From Xenophilus azovorans DSM 13620 (lineage in GTDB: Bacteria; Pseudomonadota; Gammaproteobacteria; Burkholderiales; Burkholderiaceae_C): DNA of 38,366 bases. The notes beneath the pieces were generated by a model. That model ran no database searches and was not told the DNA's origin. It saw only the letters and a program-made list of their open reading frames with translations. Positions 16,326 through 25,493 of the stretch are shown in pieces. Position numbers and translations under genes: made by a program. The stretch's first letter is position 1. Every line of letters begins with the position of its first letter. The stretch spans positions 1 to 38,366 of the forward strand of contig NZ_JQKD01000045.1 of NCBI RefSeq assembly GCF_000745855.1. Reading direction: 5' to 3'.

Positions 16326-16329
16326 TTAA
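16292..16329. promoter_or_regulatory. AT-rich operator-like element, copy 2
   Basis: This copy repeats the layout of 15033-15069: GGGAAAACACCG, then ATATTTAAATGAAC, then GTGTTTAATTAA. The shared blocks are GGGAAAAC, TAAATGAAC or AAATGAAC, GTGT and TAATTAA, in the same order with almost the same spacing. It overlaps the last ten or so codons of TetR 2, so the coding sequence and the operator are fused. It lies about 85 nt before the first gene of the catabolic operon. Confidence 0.65.
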
Positions 16330-16346
16330 AGTCCGCCACCAACGAA

Positions 16347-16377
16347 GCGCGTCCTTCAGAACGGACGCGTCTTCTTT
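16347..16377 (+). terminator. Intrinsic terminator or attenuator ahead of the catabolic operon
   Basis: CGCGTCC at 16348-16354 pairs with GGACGCG at 16363-16369 around an 8-nt loop, with one more wobble pair outside. CTTCTTT follows at 16371-16377. It ends the SCO-TetR 2 transcript. Because the operator-like element lies upstream of it, any operon promoter at that element would have to read through the hairpin. Confidence 0.7.
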
Positions 16378-16413
16378 CGGTAACGCGCTCGAAGCGCACT
16401 CTGGAGAGCATCC

Positions 16414-18141
16414 GTGGCGAAACTCAATGGCGGCCAGATCCTGATCGACGTCCTCCGGCGCTTCGGCACCGACACCGCATTCACCCTGCATGGCGGCCAC
16501 CTCGATTCGGCCTACCAGGCCGCGCGCGACGCCGGCCTGCGCGTGGTCGACACGCGCCACGAGCAGGCCGCCGGTTTCGCCGCCTCGGCCTATGCCCGCA
16601 GCACCGGCCGCATCGGCGTGGCGCTGGTGACGGCTGGCGGCGGCATCACCAACGTGGTCTCGCCGGTGGCCAATGCGCTGGCGGACTGCGTGCCGATGCT
16701 GGTCATCGGCGGGGCAGCGCCGCTGCAGGACCTCGACGCGCTGCCGGTCAACGGCGGCGTCGATCAAATGGCGGTGATGCGCTCGGTCACCAAGTGGGCG
16801 GTGCAGGTGCCGCACATCAATCGCCTGGCCGATCTCGTGGGGCAGGCGATCCGCAAGGCGACCACAGGACGTCCCGGACCGGTGTATGTCGAGATCCCGA
16901 TCGATGTCATGTTCGGCCTGATCGCGCCCAAGGAGGTACGGCACCTCGATCCGGCGGGCGCGCCGACGCGGCCCGCGCCCACGGCCGATGCGGTGGCGCG
17001 CATCGTCGCGCTGCTGCGCCGTGCGCAACGCCCCGTGATCCTCGCCGGCGGCGGCACGCTCTATGCCGACTGCGCCGCCGAGCTGCGAGCCTTCGCCGAG
17101 CGCTCTGGCATTCCCGTGCTCACCAATGCCAAGTCGCGCGGCGTGCTGCCCACCGACCACGCGCTGTGGGGCCGCGGCTACGCGACGCTGGCGCCGGCGC
17201 GCGGCCAGGACCTGGTGCCCGACCTGCTGCTGGTGCTGGGCGCTCGCTTCGGCATCTATACCGGCGGTCGCCGCAAGTCCTTCCTGCCGGACGAGGCGAC
17301 GATCGTGCAGGTCGACATCGAGCCCGGCGAAATGGGGCGTATCCGCGAGCCCGACCTGTCGGTGGCGGCCGACTGCGGCGAGACGCTGCGCGCGCTGCTG
17401 GCCGCCACCGAGGTCGCGCCGCTGCCTGACACCACCGCATGGGCGCATCGCCTGTGCGCCGTCGGTGCGGCGTCGAAGCGGAACTTCGCGCAGGTGGCGG
17501 CGGCCGACTGCGGCCCCGTGCATCCCTACCGCCTCGCGGCTGCGGTGGCCGCGGCGCTGCCGCGCGATGCAGTCGTCTGCCTCGATGGCGGCGAGTCGCA
17601 TTCGTGGATCGATTTGACGGCGCACAGCGACGCGCCCGGCCGCTGGCTCGGCCACGGCTACGTGGGCTGTATGGGCGAGGGCCTGCCTCTGGCGGTCGGC
17701 GCGCAGGTGGCCAACCCCGGGCGGCGTGTCGTGCTGTTCACCGGCGACGGCTCGATCGGTTTCAACTTCGCGGAGTTCGACACCCTGGTGCGGCACGAGC
17801 TGCCGGTGGTCGTGGTCGTCAACAACGACCAGATGTGGGGCATGTCGGCGCACGGGCAGGACCTGATGTACGGCGAGGGCCGGCGCATGGTCAGTGACCT
17901 TGGCCGTACGCGCTACGAGCAGGCCGCTGCCGGCTTCGGCTGCCACGCGGAGTTCGTCGAGGACGTGGCACAGCTCGACGCGGCGCTCGCGCGTGCACTG
18001 GCGTCGAACCGACCCGCCTGCGTGAACGTGATGACGGACCCGGGCGTGATGCACCCGATCACGCAGCGCTTCGTCGGCCGCATGGCCGAGCGCGACGCCG
18101 AACGGAACTTTGTTCCCTATGCCGATGACCTGGAGGCCTGA
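16414..18141 (+). CDS. ThDP-dependent lyase, benzaldehyde lyase-like
   Basis: A 575-residue thiamine diphosphate enzyme of the acetolactate synthase superfamily. E50 in TRHEQAAGF is the cofactor-activating Glu. The ThDP/Mg motif runs from GDGSIGFNF to VVVNNDQMWG. It matches benzaldehyde lyase beyond the common fold: LHGGH places H26 and H29 exactly as LHGAH does in that enzyme, VALVTAGGG is shared, and HGYVGCMGEG carries H414, equivalent to the known active-site His near 415. Differences are G28 for Ala and N113 for Gln. Benzaldehyde lyase reversibly cleaves or forms acyloins (2-hydroxy ketones). GTG start with GGAGAG upstream. It is the first gene of the large operon. Oxalyl-CoA decarboxylase or 2-hydroxyacyl-CoA lyase are less likely alternatives. 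Residue numbers of the reference enzyme are from memory. Confidence 0.88.
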   Translation: MAKLNGGQILIDVLRRFGTDTAFTLHGGHLDSAYQAARDAGLRVVDTRHEQAAGFAASAYARSTGRIGVALVTAGGGITNVVSPVANALADCVPMLVIGGAAPLQDLDALPVNGGVDQMAVMRSVTKWAVQVPHINRLADLVGQAIRKATTGRPGPVYVEIPIDVMFGLIAPKEVRHLDPAGAPTRPAPTADAVARIVALLRRAQRPVILAGGGTLYADCAAELRAFAERSGIPVLTNAKSRGVLPTDHALWGRGYATLAPARGQDLVPDLLLVLGARFGIYTGGRRKSFLPDEATIVQVDIEPGEMGRIREPDLSVAADCGETLRALLAATEVAPLPDTTAWAHRLCAVGAASKRNFAQVAAADCGPVHPYRLAAAVAAALPRDAVVCLDGGESHSWIDLTAHSDAPGRWLGHGYVGCMGEGLPLAVGAQVANPGRRVVLFTGDGSIGFNFAEFDTLVRHELPVVVVVNNDQMWGMSAHGQDLMYGEGRRMVSDLGRTRYEQAAAGFGCHAEFVEDVAQLDAALARALASNRPACVNVMTDPGVMHPITQRFVGRMAERDAERNFVPYADDLEA

Positions 18142-18142
18142 G

Positions 18143-18946
18143 ATGACGCCGCCAAGCAAGAGACTCGAGGGCCGCGCGGCCCTGGTCACCGGCGCAGGCT
18201 CCGGCATCGGGCGCGCCATCTGCATGCGCCTGGCCGAGGAGGGCGCACGCATCGCCTGCCTCGACCGCGATGCAGCCGCCGCGCGCGCGACCGCCGATGC
18301 GATCGGCGGCGGCGCGCTGGCGATCGCCGCGGACGTGGCGAACGCCACCGACATGCAGCGCGCCGTCGAGGCCACGGCCGCCGCGTTCGATCGGCTCGAC
18401 ATTGCCGTGAATGCGGCTGGCGTGGGAGCCAGTGCGCGCCTGGTCGACACCACACTCGAAACCTGGCGGCACGTGCTCGACGTGTGCCTCACGGGCGTCT
18501 TCGTCTCGCTGCAAGCACAGGCGCGGCAGATGATCGCGCAGGGCGGTCCGGCGGTGATCGTCAACATCGCCTCGACCAATGCGCGGCAGCCCGGCGAGGG
18601 GCTGGCGGCCTATTGCGCGGCGAAGGCCGGCGTGGAGATGCTCGGACGCGTCGCGGCGCTCGAGCTCGCGGCGCAGGGCATCCGCGTCGCATCGGTGGGG
18701 CCGGGCCTCACCGACACGCCGATGGTGGCGCGCCTGCTCGCCGACCCGGTCGCGCGCGGGGCCTTTCTCGACAACATCCCTCTGCAGCGCCCGGCCCGGC
18801 CCGAGGACATCGCGGCGGCGATCGCCTACCTCGCGAGCGACGACGCGGCCTACGTGACGGGCCAGACCCTCTACGTGGACGGCGGTGCCTCGATGCAGCG
18901 CTACCCGAGCCTCGCCGCGCGCAAGCCGTCGGCACCGGCCGCCTGA
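18143..18946 (+). CDS. Short-chain dehydrogenase/reductase (SDR)
   Basis: A 267-residue classical SDR, oxidising an alcohol or reducing a ketone with NAD(P). Motifs are TGAGSGIG for the cofactor, a D after beta-2 (ACLDRD) suggesting NAD, NAAG, and the catalytic Ser in VNIASTNARQ followed by YCAAK with Tyr and Lys. The C-terminus has the usual YVTGQTLYVDGG. The ATG at 18143 overlaps nothing but begins just after the lyase stop and has GGAGG 6 nt upstream; an upstream frame extension is inside the lyase gene and is not used. As second gene of the operon it probably converts a hydroxy compound to the ketone or acyloin that the lyase handles, or reduces the product aldehyde. The direction is inferred. 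Confidence 0.93.
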   Translation: MTPPSKRLEGRAALVTGAGSGIGRAICMRLAEEGARIACLDRDAAAARATADAIGGGALAIAADVANATDMQRAVEATAAAFDRLDIAVNAAGVGASARLVDTTLETWRHVLDVCLTGVFVSLQAQARQMIAQGGPAVIVNIASTNARQPGEGLAAYCAAKAGVEMLGRVAALELAAQGIRVASVGPGLTDTPMVARLLADPVARGAFLDNIPLQRPARPEDIAAAIAYLASDDAAYVTGQTLYVDGGASMQRYPSLAARKPSAPAA

Positions 18947-18960
18947 CCCCGGAGACACGC

Positions 18961-19914
18961 ATGAAGGCACTGGTCTACGTGGGCGACGCGACGGTCCGGC
19001 AACTGGAGATTCCAGCGCCGCGTGCCGGCAGCGGCGAGGTGATGGTCCGCGTGCTGCAGGCAGGCGTCTGCGGCACCGACATGTGCGTGGTGCGCGACGA
19101 GCGACCCAAGGCCGAGGCGCCGGTGACGCTCGGCCACGAGTTCGTGGGGCTGCGCGAGGACACCGGCGAGCGCGTCATCATCAATCCGCTGCTGGCCTGC
19201 GGCCGCTGCCGCGCCTGCGGCGAAGGTCGCGCCCACCTGTGCGAACGCCGCCAGGTGATCGGCGTGCACCGCGACGGCGGCTTCGCCGAAGCGGTCGCGG
19301 TGCACGAGGGCAACCTCGTGCCGGCAGGCCGCGCGACGATCACGCAGGCCGCGATGGCCGATCCGGTCGCCACCGCGTTGCACGCCTACCGCCTCGGCGC
19401 CCAGGCGATCGGCAGCGGTCCGGTCGCGATCCTCGGCGCGGGCTCGATCGGGCTGTCGCTGCTGTTCGTGCTCAAGCGCTTCGGCGTGAAGGACGTGATG
19501 GTGACCGACCTGTCGGTCGAGCGGCGCGCCTTCGCCGAGGCAGGCGGCGCCGACCGCACGGCCGAGGCCATCGAGGGCAGCTTCGACGTGATCTTCGATT
19601 CGGTGGGCGCCTCGGCCACGCGGCGCGACGCCGTGCTCAAGGTGCGCCCGGGCGGCATGGCCGTGCTCATCGGCCTGCACAGCGCCGACATGGCGGTCCC
19701 CGCAGGGCCGTTGATCGGCGGCGAGCGCACCGTGAAGGGATCGTTCGGCTACACGCCCGACGAGTTCCGTGAGGCCGTCGCGATGCTGCCCGGTCTCGAC
19801 ACGCGCTGGGTGCATGCCGTGCCCTTCGAGCAGGCCGAGCAGATGTTCACGCGGCTGCTCGAAGGCCGGCTGCCACCTGGCCAGATCAAGCTGCAGATGC
19901 GCATGAGCGCCTGA
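18961..19914 (+). CDS. Zinc-dependent alcohol dehydrogenase (MDR, threonine/sorbitol dehydrogenase-like)
   Basis: A 317-residue zinc MDR enzyme. The catalytic zinc site shows C in AGVCGTDMC and GHE in TLGHEFVG. The structural zinc loop LLACGRCRACGEGRAHLC has four cysteines with canonical spacing. The Rossmann motif is ILGAGSIGLSLLF. It is shorter than typical family members (about 340-350) but has both lobes. The start ATG at 18961 follows GGAGAC. It lies 14 nt after the SDR and so provides a second alcohol dehydrogenase in the same transcript, which suggests two different oxidation steps, or an oxidation and a reduction. The specific alcohol cannot be told from the sequence. Confidence 0.93.
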   Translation: MKALVYVGDATVRQLEIPAPRAGSGEVMVRVLQAGVCGTDMCVVRDERPKAEAPVTLGHEFVGLREDTGERVIINPLLACGRCRACGEGRAHLCERRQVIGVHRDGGFAEAVAVHEGNLVPAGRATITQAAMADPVATALHAYRLGAQAIGSGPVAILGAGSIGLSLLFVLKRFGVKDVMVTDLSVERRAFAEAGGADRTAEAIEGSFDVIFDSVGASATRRDAVLKVRPGGMAVLIGLHSADMAVPAGPLIGGERTVKGSFGYTPDEFREAVAMLPGLDTRWVHAVPFEQAEQMFTRLLEGRLPPGQIKLQMRMSA

Positions 19915-19938
19915 CCCCACAACCAGACGGAGACAACC

Positions 19939-21090
19939 ATGAGACCCTTCATTCGCCATGCCCTTCTCGCCCTCGCGGGGCTCACCGCCAGCCTCGCCGC
20001 GCAGGCCCAGGGCGAGCCGATCCGCATCGGCGCCATTCTGTCGGTGACGGGGCCGGTCGGATTCATCGGCGATCCGCAGCAAAAGACACTGGAGCTGCAT
20101 GTCAAACGGCTGAACGAGCGTGGTGGCCTGCTGGGCCGCAAGATCGTGCTCACCGTCTACGACGACCAGTCCGACCCGAATAACGCGAACACTTTCGCCA
20201 AGCGCCTGGTCGACACCGACAAGGTCGATGTGCTGCTGGGCGGCACGGTCACGCCCACCGCGATGGCGATCGTGCCCTACGCCGAGCGCGCCGGCGTGCC
20301 CTTCGTCTCGACGGGGGGCGGGCTTGCGCTCGTCGATCCGGTGAAGAAGTGGGTCTTCAAGACGCCGCACTCCGACCGCATGGTGGCCGAGCGCATCCTG
20401 CAGGACATGCAGGAGCGCGGCATCAAGCGCATCGCGCTGCTCTCGGAAACCAGCGGCTTCGGCCAGTCCGGGCGCAAGGAGGTCACGGCGGCGGCGGCCC
20501 GGTTCGGCATCACGGTCGTGGGCGAGGAAAGCTACGGGCCGAAGGACACGGACATCACGCCGCAGTTCACCCGCCTGCGCAACCTGCAGGACCTCCAGGC
20601 CATGCTGATCTTCTGCGGCGCGGGCACCAGCCCGGCCGTCGCGATCAAGAACTACGCGCAGATGGGCTTCAGGCTTCCGGTCTACATGCCGCATGCCGCG
20701 GTCAACCAGGAGTTCATCAAGCTCGGCGGCGCGCCGACCGAAGGCGTGCGCATGCCGACCACGGGCTTCGTCGTGCCGGACGCACTGGAAGACGGCGATC
20801 CGCAGAAGGCGCCCTCGCTCGACTACTACCGCAGCTTCAAGGAGGCCTACAAGGTCGACGCCTCGCCCTTCGGCGGCAACGTGGCGGATGCGCTGGCCAT
20901 TGCGGTCGACGGCATCAGGCGCGCCAACGGCACCGACAGGGCGAAGCTGCGCGACGCGATCGAATCGACCAGGGGGCTGGTGGGACTGAACGGCACCTTC
21001 ACCATGACGCCTGCCAACCACAACGGCCTGAAGACCGACTCGCTGCGCATCATCGAAGTGCGCGACGGCCGCTTCGAGCTCGTGAAATGA
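19939..21090 (+). CDS. LivK-type ABC transporter substrate-binding protein
   Basis: A 383-residue periplasmic binding protein of the Peripla_BP_6 family. The signal peptide is RHALLALAGLTASLAAQAQ, with cleavage near residue 23. The mature protein begins with IRIGAILSVTGPVGFIGDPQ and contains GGLLGRKIVLTVYDDQSDP, both family hallmarks, and ends with the usual NGTFTMTPANHNGL region. Beyond branched amino acids such proteins bind aromatic acids, amides and other hydrophobic acids. The gene follows the alcohol dehydrogenase by 24 nt with GGAGAC before the ATG. A 20-bp palindrome separates it from the permease, a usual arrangement for keeping binding protein abundant. Its position inside a catabolic operon indicates uptake of the pathway substrate. 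Confidence 0.95.
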   Translation: MRPFIRHALLALAGLTASLAAQAQGEPIRIGAILSVTGPVGFIGDPQQKTLELHVKRLNERGGLLGRKIVLTVYDDQSDPNNANTFAKRLVDTDKVDVLLGGTVTPTAMAIVPYAERAGVPFVSTGGGLALVDPVKKWVFKTPHSDRMVAERILQDMQERGIKRIALLSETSGFGQSGRKEVTAAAARFGITVVGEESYGPKDTDITPQFTRLRNLQDLQAMLIFCGAGTSPAVAIKNYAQMGFRLPVYMPHAAVNQEFIKLGGAPTEGVRMPTTGFVVPDALEDGDPQKAPSLDYYRSFKEAYKVDASPFGGNVADALAIAVDGIRRANGTDRAKLRDAIESTRGLVGLNGTFTMTPANHNGLKTDSLRIIEVRDGRFELVK

Positions 21091-21091
21091 G

Positions 21092-21111
21092 CATGCCGGC
21101 GCGCCGGCATG
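21092..21111. repeat. Perfect 20-bp palindrome between binding protein and permease genes
   Basis: CATGCCGGCG is followed directly by CGCCGGCATG. In RNA this folds into a strong GC-rich hairpin just after the binding-protein stop and just before the permease ribosome site (GGAG at 21111-21114). It probably protects the upstream mRNA from 3' decay or lowers permease translation, giving more binding protein than membrane protein. Confidence 0.8.
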
Positions 21112-21120
21112 GGAGCGACC

Positions 21121-21996
21121 ATGTTGTCTGAACTGCTGCAGTTCCTCTTTTCCGGCCTGACGGTCGGCGCGATGTACGCGCTCGCGGCGCTCGGCTACGC
21201 GCTGATCTACAACGCGAGCCACATCGTGAACTTCGCGCAGGGCGAGTTCATCATGCTCGGCGCCATGACGGCGGCGGCCATGGTCGAGGCCGGCAGCGGC
21301 CTGCCGCTGGCGGTCGCCGCGGCCATCCTCGCATCGGTGCTCACCGGCGCCTGCATGGAACGGTTCGCGGTACGGCCGGCGCGCGGCGCGCCGCTGATCA
21401 CCCTGCTGATCATCACGCTGGGTGTCGCGCTCGTGATCCGCGGCGTCGTGCAGGTCGTGCTCGGCAAGGGCAATCACGCGCTGCCCGCATTCTCGGGCGA
21501 CGCGCCGCTGCGCGTCGCGGGTGCCACGCTGGTGCCGCAGAGCCTGTGGGTTCTGGGCGTGACGCTGGCGGTGGTCGTGGTGCTGGCCTGGTACTTCGGC
21601 CGCACGCTCTCGGGCAAGGGCATGCTCGCGACCTCGCACAACCCGCTGGCCGCCGCGCTGGTGGGCATCGGGACCGACCGGGTGATGCTCGTGTCGTTCG
21701 CGATGTCGGGCGCGCTTGGCGCCATCGGCGGCGTCATCACCGCGCCGATCACCTTCACGAGCTACGACGCTGGCGTGGTGCTCGGCCTCAAGGGCTTCGC
21801 GGCCGCGGCGCTCGGAGGCATCGGCAGCGGGCCGGGCGCGATCGTCGGCGGCCTGGTGCTGGGCGTGATGGAGGCGCTGGCCGCGGGCTATGTCTCCGCC
21901 GCCTACAAGGATGCGGTGGCCTTCGTGCTGATCCTGCTGGTGTTGATGTTCTTGCCGCGCGGCCTGTTCGGCGCGCGGGTGACGGAGCGCGTATGA
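21121..21996 (+). CDS. LivH-type ABC transporter permease
   Basis: A 291-residue inner-membrane permease of the branched-chain amino acid (HAAT) transporter family with about eight hydrophobic segments. Family marks are LTVGAMYALAALGYALIYNAS, then VNFAQGEFIMLGAM, and late GLKGFAAAALGGIGSGPGAI, which covers the EAA-like loop contacting the ATPase. The ATG at 21121 was chosen over the in-frame ATG at 21109 because GGAG lies 6 nt before it. It overlaps the next gene by 4 nt (ATGA). It pairs with the LivM-type protein to form the translocation channel. Confidence 0.95.
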   Translation: MLSELLQFLFSGLTVGAMYALAALGYALIYNASHIVNFAQGEFIMLGAMTAAAMVEAGSGLPLAVAAAILASVLTGACMERFAVRPARGAPLITLLIITLGVALVIRGVVQVVLGKGNHALPAFSGDAPLRVAGATLVPQSLWVLGVTLAVVVVLAWYFGRTLSGKGMLATSHNPLAAALVGIGTDRVMLVSFAMSGALGAIGGVITAPITFTSYDAGVVLGLKGFAAAALGGIGSGPGAIVGGLVLGVMEALAAGYVSAAYKDAVAFVLILLVLMFLPRGLFGARVTERV

Positions 21997-22927
21997 GATT
22001 CTCAAACCGCCATGCAGGCCTCGCGCTGCTCGCGGCGCTGCTGCTGCTGTTCCCGCTGCTGGGACCGAGCAGCTTCGCCTACGACATCGCGATCCGCATC
22101 GCCATCAACGCGGTGGTTGTGATCGGCCTCAACCTGCTCTTCGGCTACGCGGGGCAGATCAGCCTGGGGCACGCGGCCTTCTTCGGCTTCGGTGCCTACG
22201 CGTCGGCGATCCTGACGACGCATTTCGACTGGCCGCCGCTGGCCGCGCTGGCCGCCGGCGCGATAGCGACAGGCGTGCTGGCCTTCGTCATCGCGTGGCC
22301 GATCCTGCGCCTGGCCGGCCATCACCTGGCGATGGCCACGCTGTCGCTCGGCCTCATCGCGGCCATCGTCTTCAACAACGAGACCCGCTGGACCGGCGGC
22401 TCGGACGGCATGGTGGTGCCGGCGCTGTCGGTGCTCGGAACGTCGCTGTCGGGTGAGCCGGCCTGGTATGCGCTCACGGCGGCGCTGCTGCTGCTGGCGA
22501 CCTGGGCTGCGTCCAACCTGGTCGACTCGCCGGCCGGCCGCGCGTTGCAGGCCATCCGCGGCTCGGAAGTGGCAGCGCGCACCGTGGGCATCGAGGCCGG
22601 CCGTTTCAAGACGCGCGTGTTCGTGCTGTCGGCCGTGATGGCCAGCGTCATGGGCAGCCTAATGGCGCACTACGTCGGCTTCCTCACGCCCGCCGCCGCG
22701 GGCCTGACGCGTTCGGTCGAGTTCGTGATGATGGTGGTGCTGGGCGGTACCGCCTCGGTCTTCGGATCGATCGTCGGCGCGGCGATCATCACGCTGCTGC
22801 CGCAGGTGCTGCATGCCTTCGAGTCCTTCGAGACGCTGCTGCTCGGACTCATCCTCACGGCAGCAATGATCTTCATGCGCGCGGGCATCGTGCCGACCCT
22901 GAAGGGGCTGTTCGCCAGGAGGTCGCC

Positions 22928-22931
<4 letters not shown>
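21993..22931 (+). CDS. LivM-type ABC transporter permease
   Basis: A 312-residue permease with the typical LivM sequence NLLFGYAGQISLGHAAFFG near residue 45, a central GGSDGM loop, RGSEVAARTVGIEAGRFK in the cytoplasmic coupling region, and VLGGTASVFGSIVGAA. The first 30 residues form a hydrophobic segment. Start and stop codons overlap those of its neighbours by 4 nt on both sides, showing translational coupling in the LivH-M-G series. It forms the second half of the membrane channel for the substrate captured by the LivK-type protein. Confidence 0.95.
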
Positions 22932-23700
<769 letters not shown>

Positions 23701-23704
<4 letters not shown>

Positions 23705-24450
23705 ACGCGGGACCCGCGATGCATGAAGACCTGTCGATGAGCAAGCTGCTCGAGGTGAAGGGCTTGACCAGCCACTACGGCCGCATCCAGGCGCTGTACG
23801 CGGTCGACCTCGCGGTGAGCGAAGGCGAGCTGGTGGCGCTGGTGGGCGCCAACGGCGCGGGCAAGACCACGCTGCTGCGTGCCATCTCGGGCGTGCAGCC
23901 GGTATCGTCAGGCGCCATCGTCTTCGATGGCGAGCCGATCGTGCGCGCGCCCTGCGCCCTGCGCGTGAAACGCGGCATCTGTCAGGTGCCCGAGGGCCGG
24001 CAGGTGTTCGGGCCGATGACGGTGGAGGACAACCTGCGGCTCGGCGCCTTCGTGCGCAACGATCCCGCGCAGGTCGAGGGCGACCTGGCGGCGATGTATG
24101 CGCTGTTCCCCATCCTCGGCGAGTTCCGGCGCCAGGCGGCCGGCACGCTGTCGGGCGGGCAGCAGCAGATGCTGGCCATGGCGCGCGCGCTGATGGGCCG
24201 GCCGCGCCTGCTGCTGCTCGACGAGCCCTCGATGGGGCTGGCGCCGCTGATCGTGAAAGAGATCTTCGGTGTCATCGGCCGGCTGCGCGACGAGGGCAAG
24301 ACCATCCTGCTGGTAGAGCAGAACGCGCGCGCCGCGCTGGCCGTCGCCGACCGAGGCTACGTGATCGAGACCGGCCGCATCACGCTCGAGGGCCCGGGCC
24401 GAGCGCTGCTCGCCGACCCCGCCGTGCAGGCCGCCTATCTCGGCATGTGA
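23701..24450 (+). CDS. LivF-type ABC transporter ATP-binding protein
   Basis: A 249-residue ATPase. It has Walker A GANGAGKTT, ICQVPEGRQVFGPMTVEDNL (a LivF hallmark), signature TLSGGQQQMLAMARAL, Walker B LLLLDEPSMGLAP and VEQNARAALAVADRGYV. The first ATG overlaps the LivG stop (ATGA). A second in-frame ATG at 23737 would remove a short non-conserved leader and is also possible. It completes a full five-part HAAT importer within the catabolic operon. Confidence 0.95.
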
Positions 24451-24461
24451 GGCAGGCGGAC

Positions 24462-25493
24462 ATGCGGCATGAGATCACCGTGCGCGAGTGCGCAACCCCG
24501 AGGCACACCACCCGCTACCTGGCGGCTGGACTGGCAGACGGGCCGTTGATCGTGTTCGTGCACGGTTGGCCCGAGCTCGCCGTCAGCTGGCGCCACCAGA
24601 TCGAATGCTTCGCCGCGCTCGGTTTTCGCGTGGTGGCGCCGGACATGCGCGGCTATGGCGGCTCGACGGTGCATCCGGCATGCGCGGACTACGCGATGGC
24701 GCAGGTCGTGCATGACATGGTGGAGCTGCTCGCGCACCTGGGCCGTGACAAGGCCATCTGGGTCGGTCACGACTGGGGCTCGCCGGTGGTCTGGAGCATG
24801 GCGAGCCACCATGCGGAAAAGTGCCTGGGCGTCGCGAACCTTTGCGTTCCCTACCTGCCGCGCGGCTTCACGCTCGACAGCCTGTTGCCGCTGGTCGATC
24901 GCAACGTGTATCCGCAGGCCCTGTATCCCGCGGGCCAATGGGACTACCAGTGCCACTATCAGGAAAGTTTCGAAGCGGCGCGCGCCGCGCTCGAGGCCGA
25001 TCCGTTGCGTACCGTCAAGGCGCTGATGCGCTCCGGAGACCCCGAGGGGCGCGGCAAGCCCTACCGCACCGCGACGATGCGGCGCGACGGCGGCTGGTTC
25101 GGCGGCGCGGGCATCGCCCCCGACCTGCCGCGCGACCCCGCCGTGCTCTCCGAGGAGGCGCTCGCCGAGTACGCCGACCGGCTGCGATGCAACGGCTTCT
25201 TCGGCCCCGACGCCTGGTACATGAACATGGAGCGCAACGCCGCGTTCGCGGCCGCTGCGCCCGATGCGGGGCGCCTGGCGGTGCCGGTGCTGTTCCTGCA
25301 TGCCGCCTTCGACTGGATCTGCGAAACCCGCGACTCGCAACTGGCCTCGCCCATGCGCGCCCTGTGCAGCGACCTCAGCGAGGCAGTGGTCGACAGCGGC
25401 CACTGGATGCAGCAGGAGCAGCCCGAACGCGTCAACGCCTGCCTGGCGACCTGGATCGCCCGGCGTATCGACCTGGAGGAAAGAACCGCATGA
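24462..25493 (+). CDS. Alpha/beta hydrolase, epoxide hydrolase-like
   Basis: A 343-residue soluble hydrolase of the epoxide hydrolase branch. The oxyanion motif HGWPE is at 34-38, the nucleophile D104 lies in VGHDWGSPVV, the acid is likely the Asp in AFDWICE, and the His is in DSGHWMQQEQPE near the end. Asp as nucleophile with HGWP separates epoxide hydrolases and dehalogenases from Ser esterases. The cap domain has PYLPRGF and NGFFGPDAWYMN, with Tyr residues that could hold the epoxide oxygen. The ATG at 24462 is preceded by GGCAGGCGG; a GTG at 24447 overlapping the LivF stop is an alternative. It overlaps the last operon gene by 4 nt. It suggests an epoxide or other strained or activated intermediate in the pathway. 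Confidence 0.9.
   Translation: MRHEITVRECATPRHTTRYLAAGLADGPLIVFVHGWPELAVSWRHQIECFAALGFRVVAPDMRGYGGSTVHPACADYAMAQVVHDMVELLAHLGRDKAIWVGHDWGSPVVWSMASHHAEKCLGVANLCVPYLPRGFTLDSLLPLVDRNVYPQALYPAGQWDYQCHYQESFEAARAALEADPLRTVKALMRSGDPEGRGKPYRTATMRRDGGWFGGAGIAPDLPRDPAVLSEEALAEYADRLRCNGFFGPDAWYMNMERNAAFAAAAPDAGRLAVPVLFLHAAFDWICETRDSQLASPMRALCSDLSEAVVDSGHWMQQEQPERVNACLATWIARRIDLEERTA

Noticed and set aside
18901-22005. 1034-codon open frame on the minus strand opposite the SDR-ADH-importer genes
   Set aside because: Translation is rich in R, H, Q, A and D with no domain; it is the antisense shadow of well-supported genes in GC-rich DNA.
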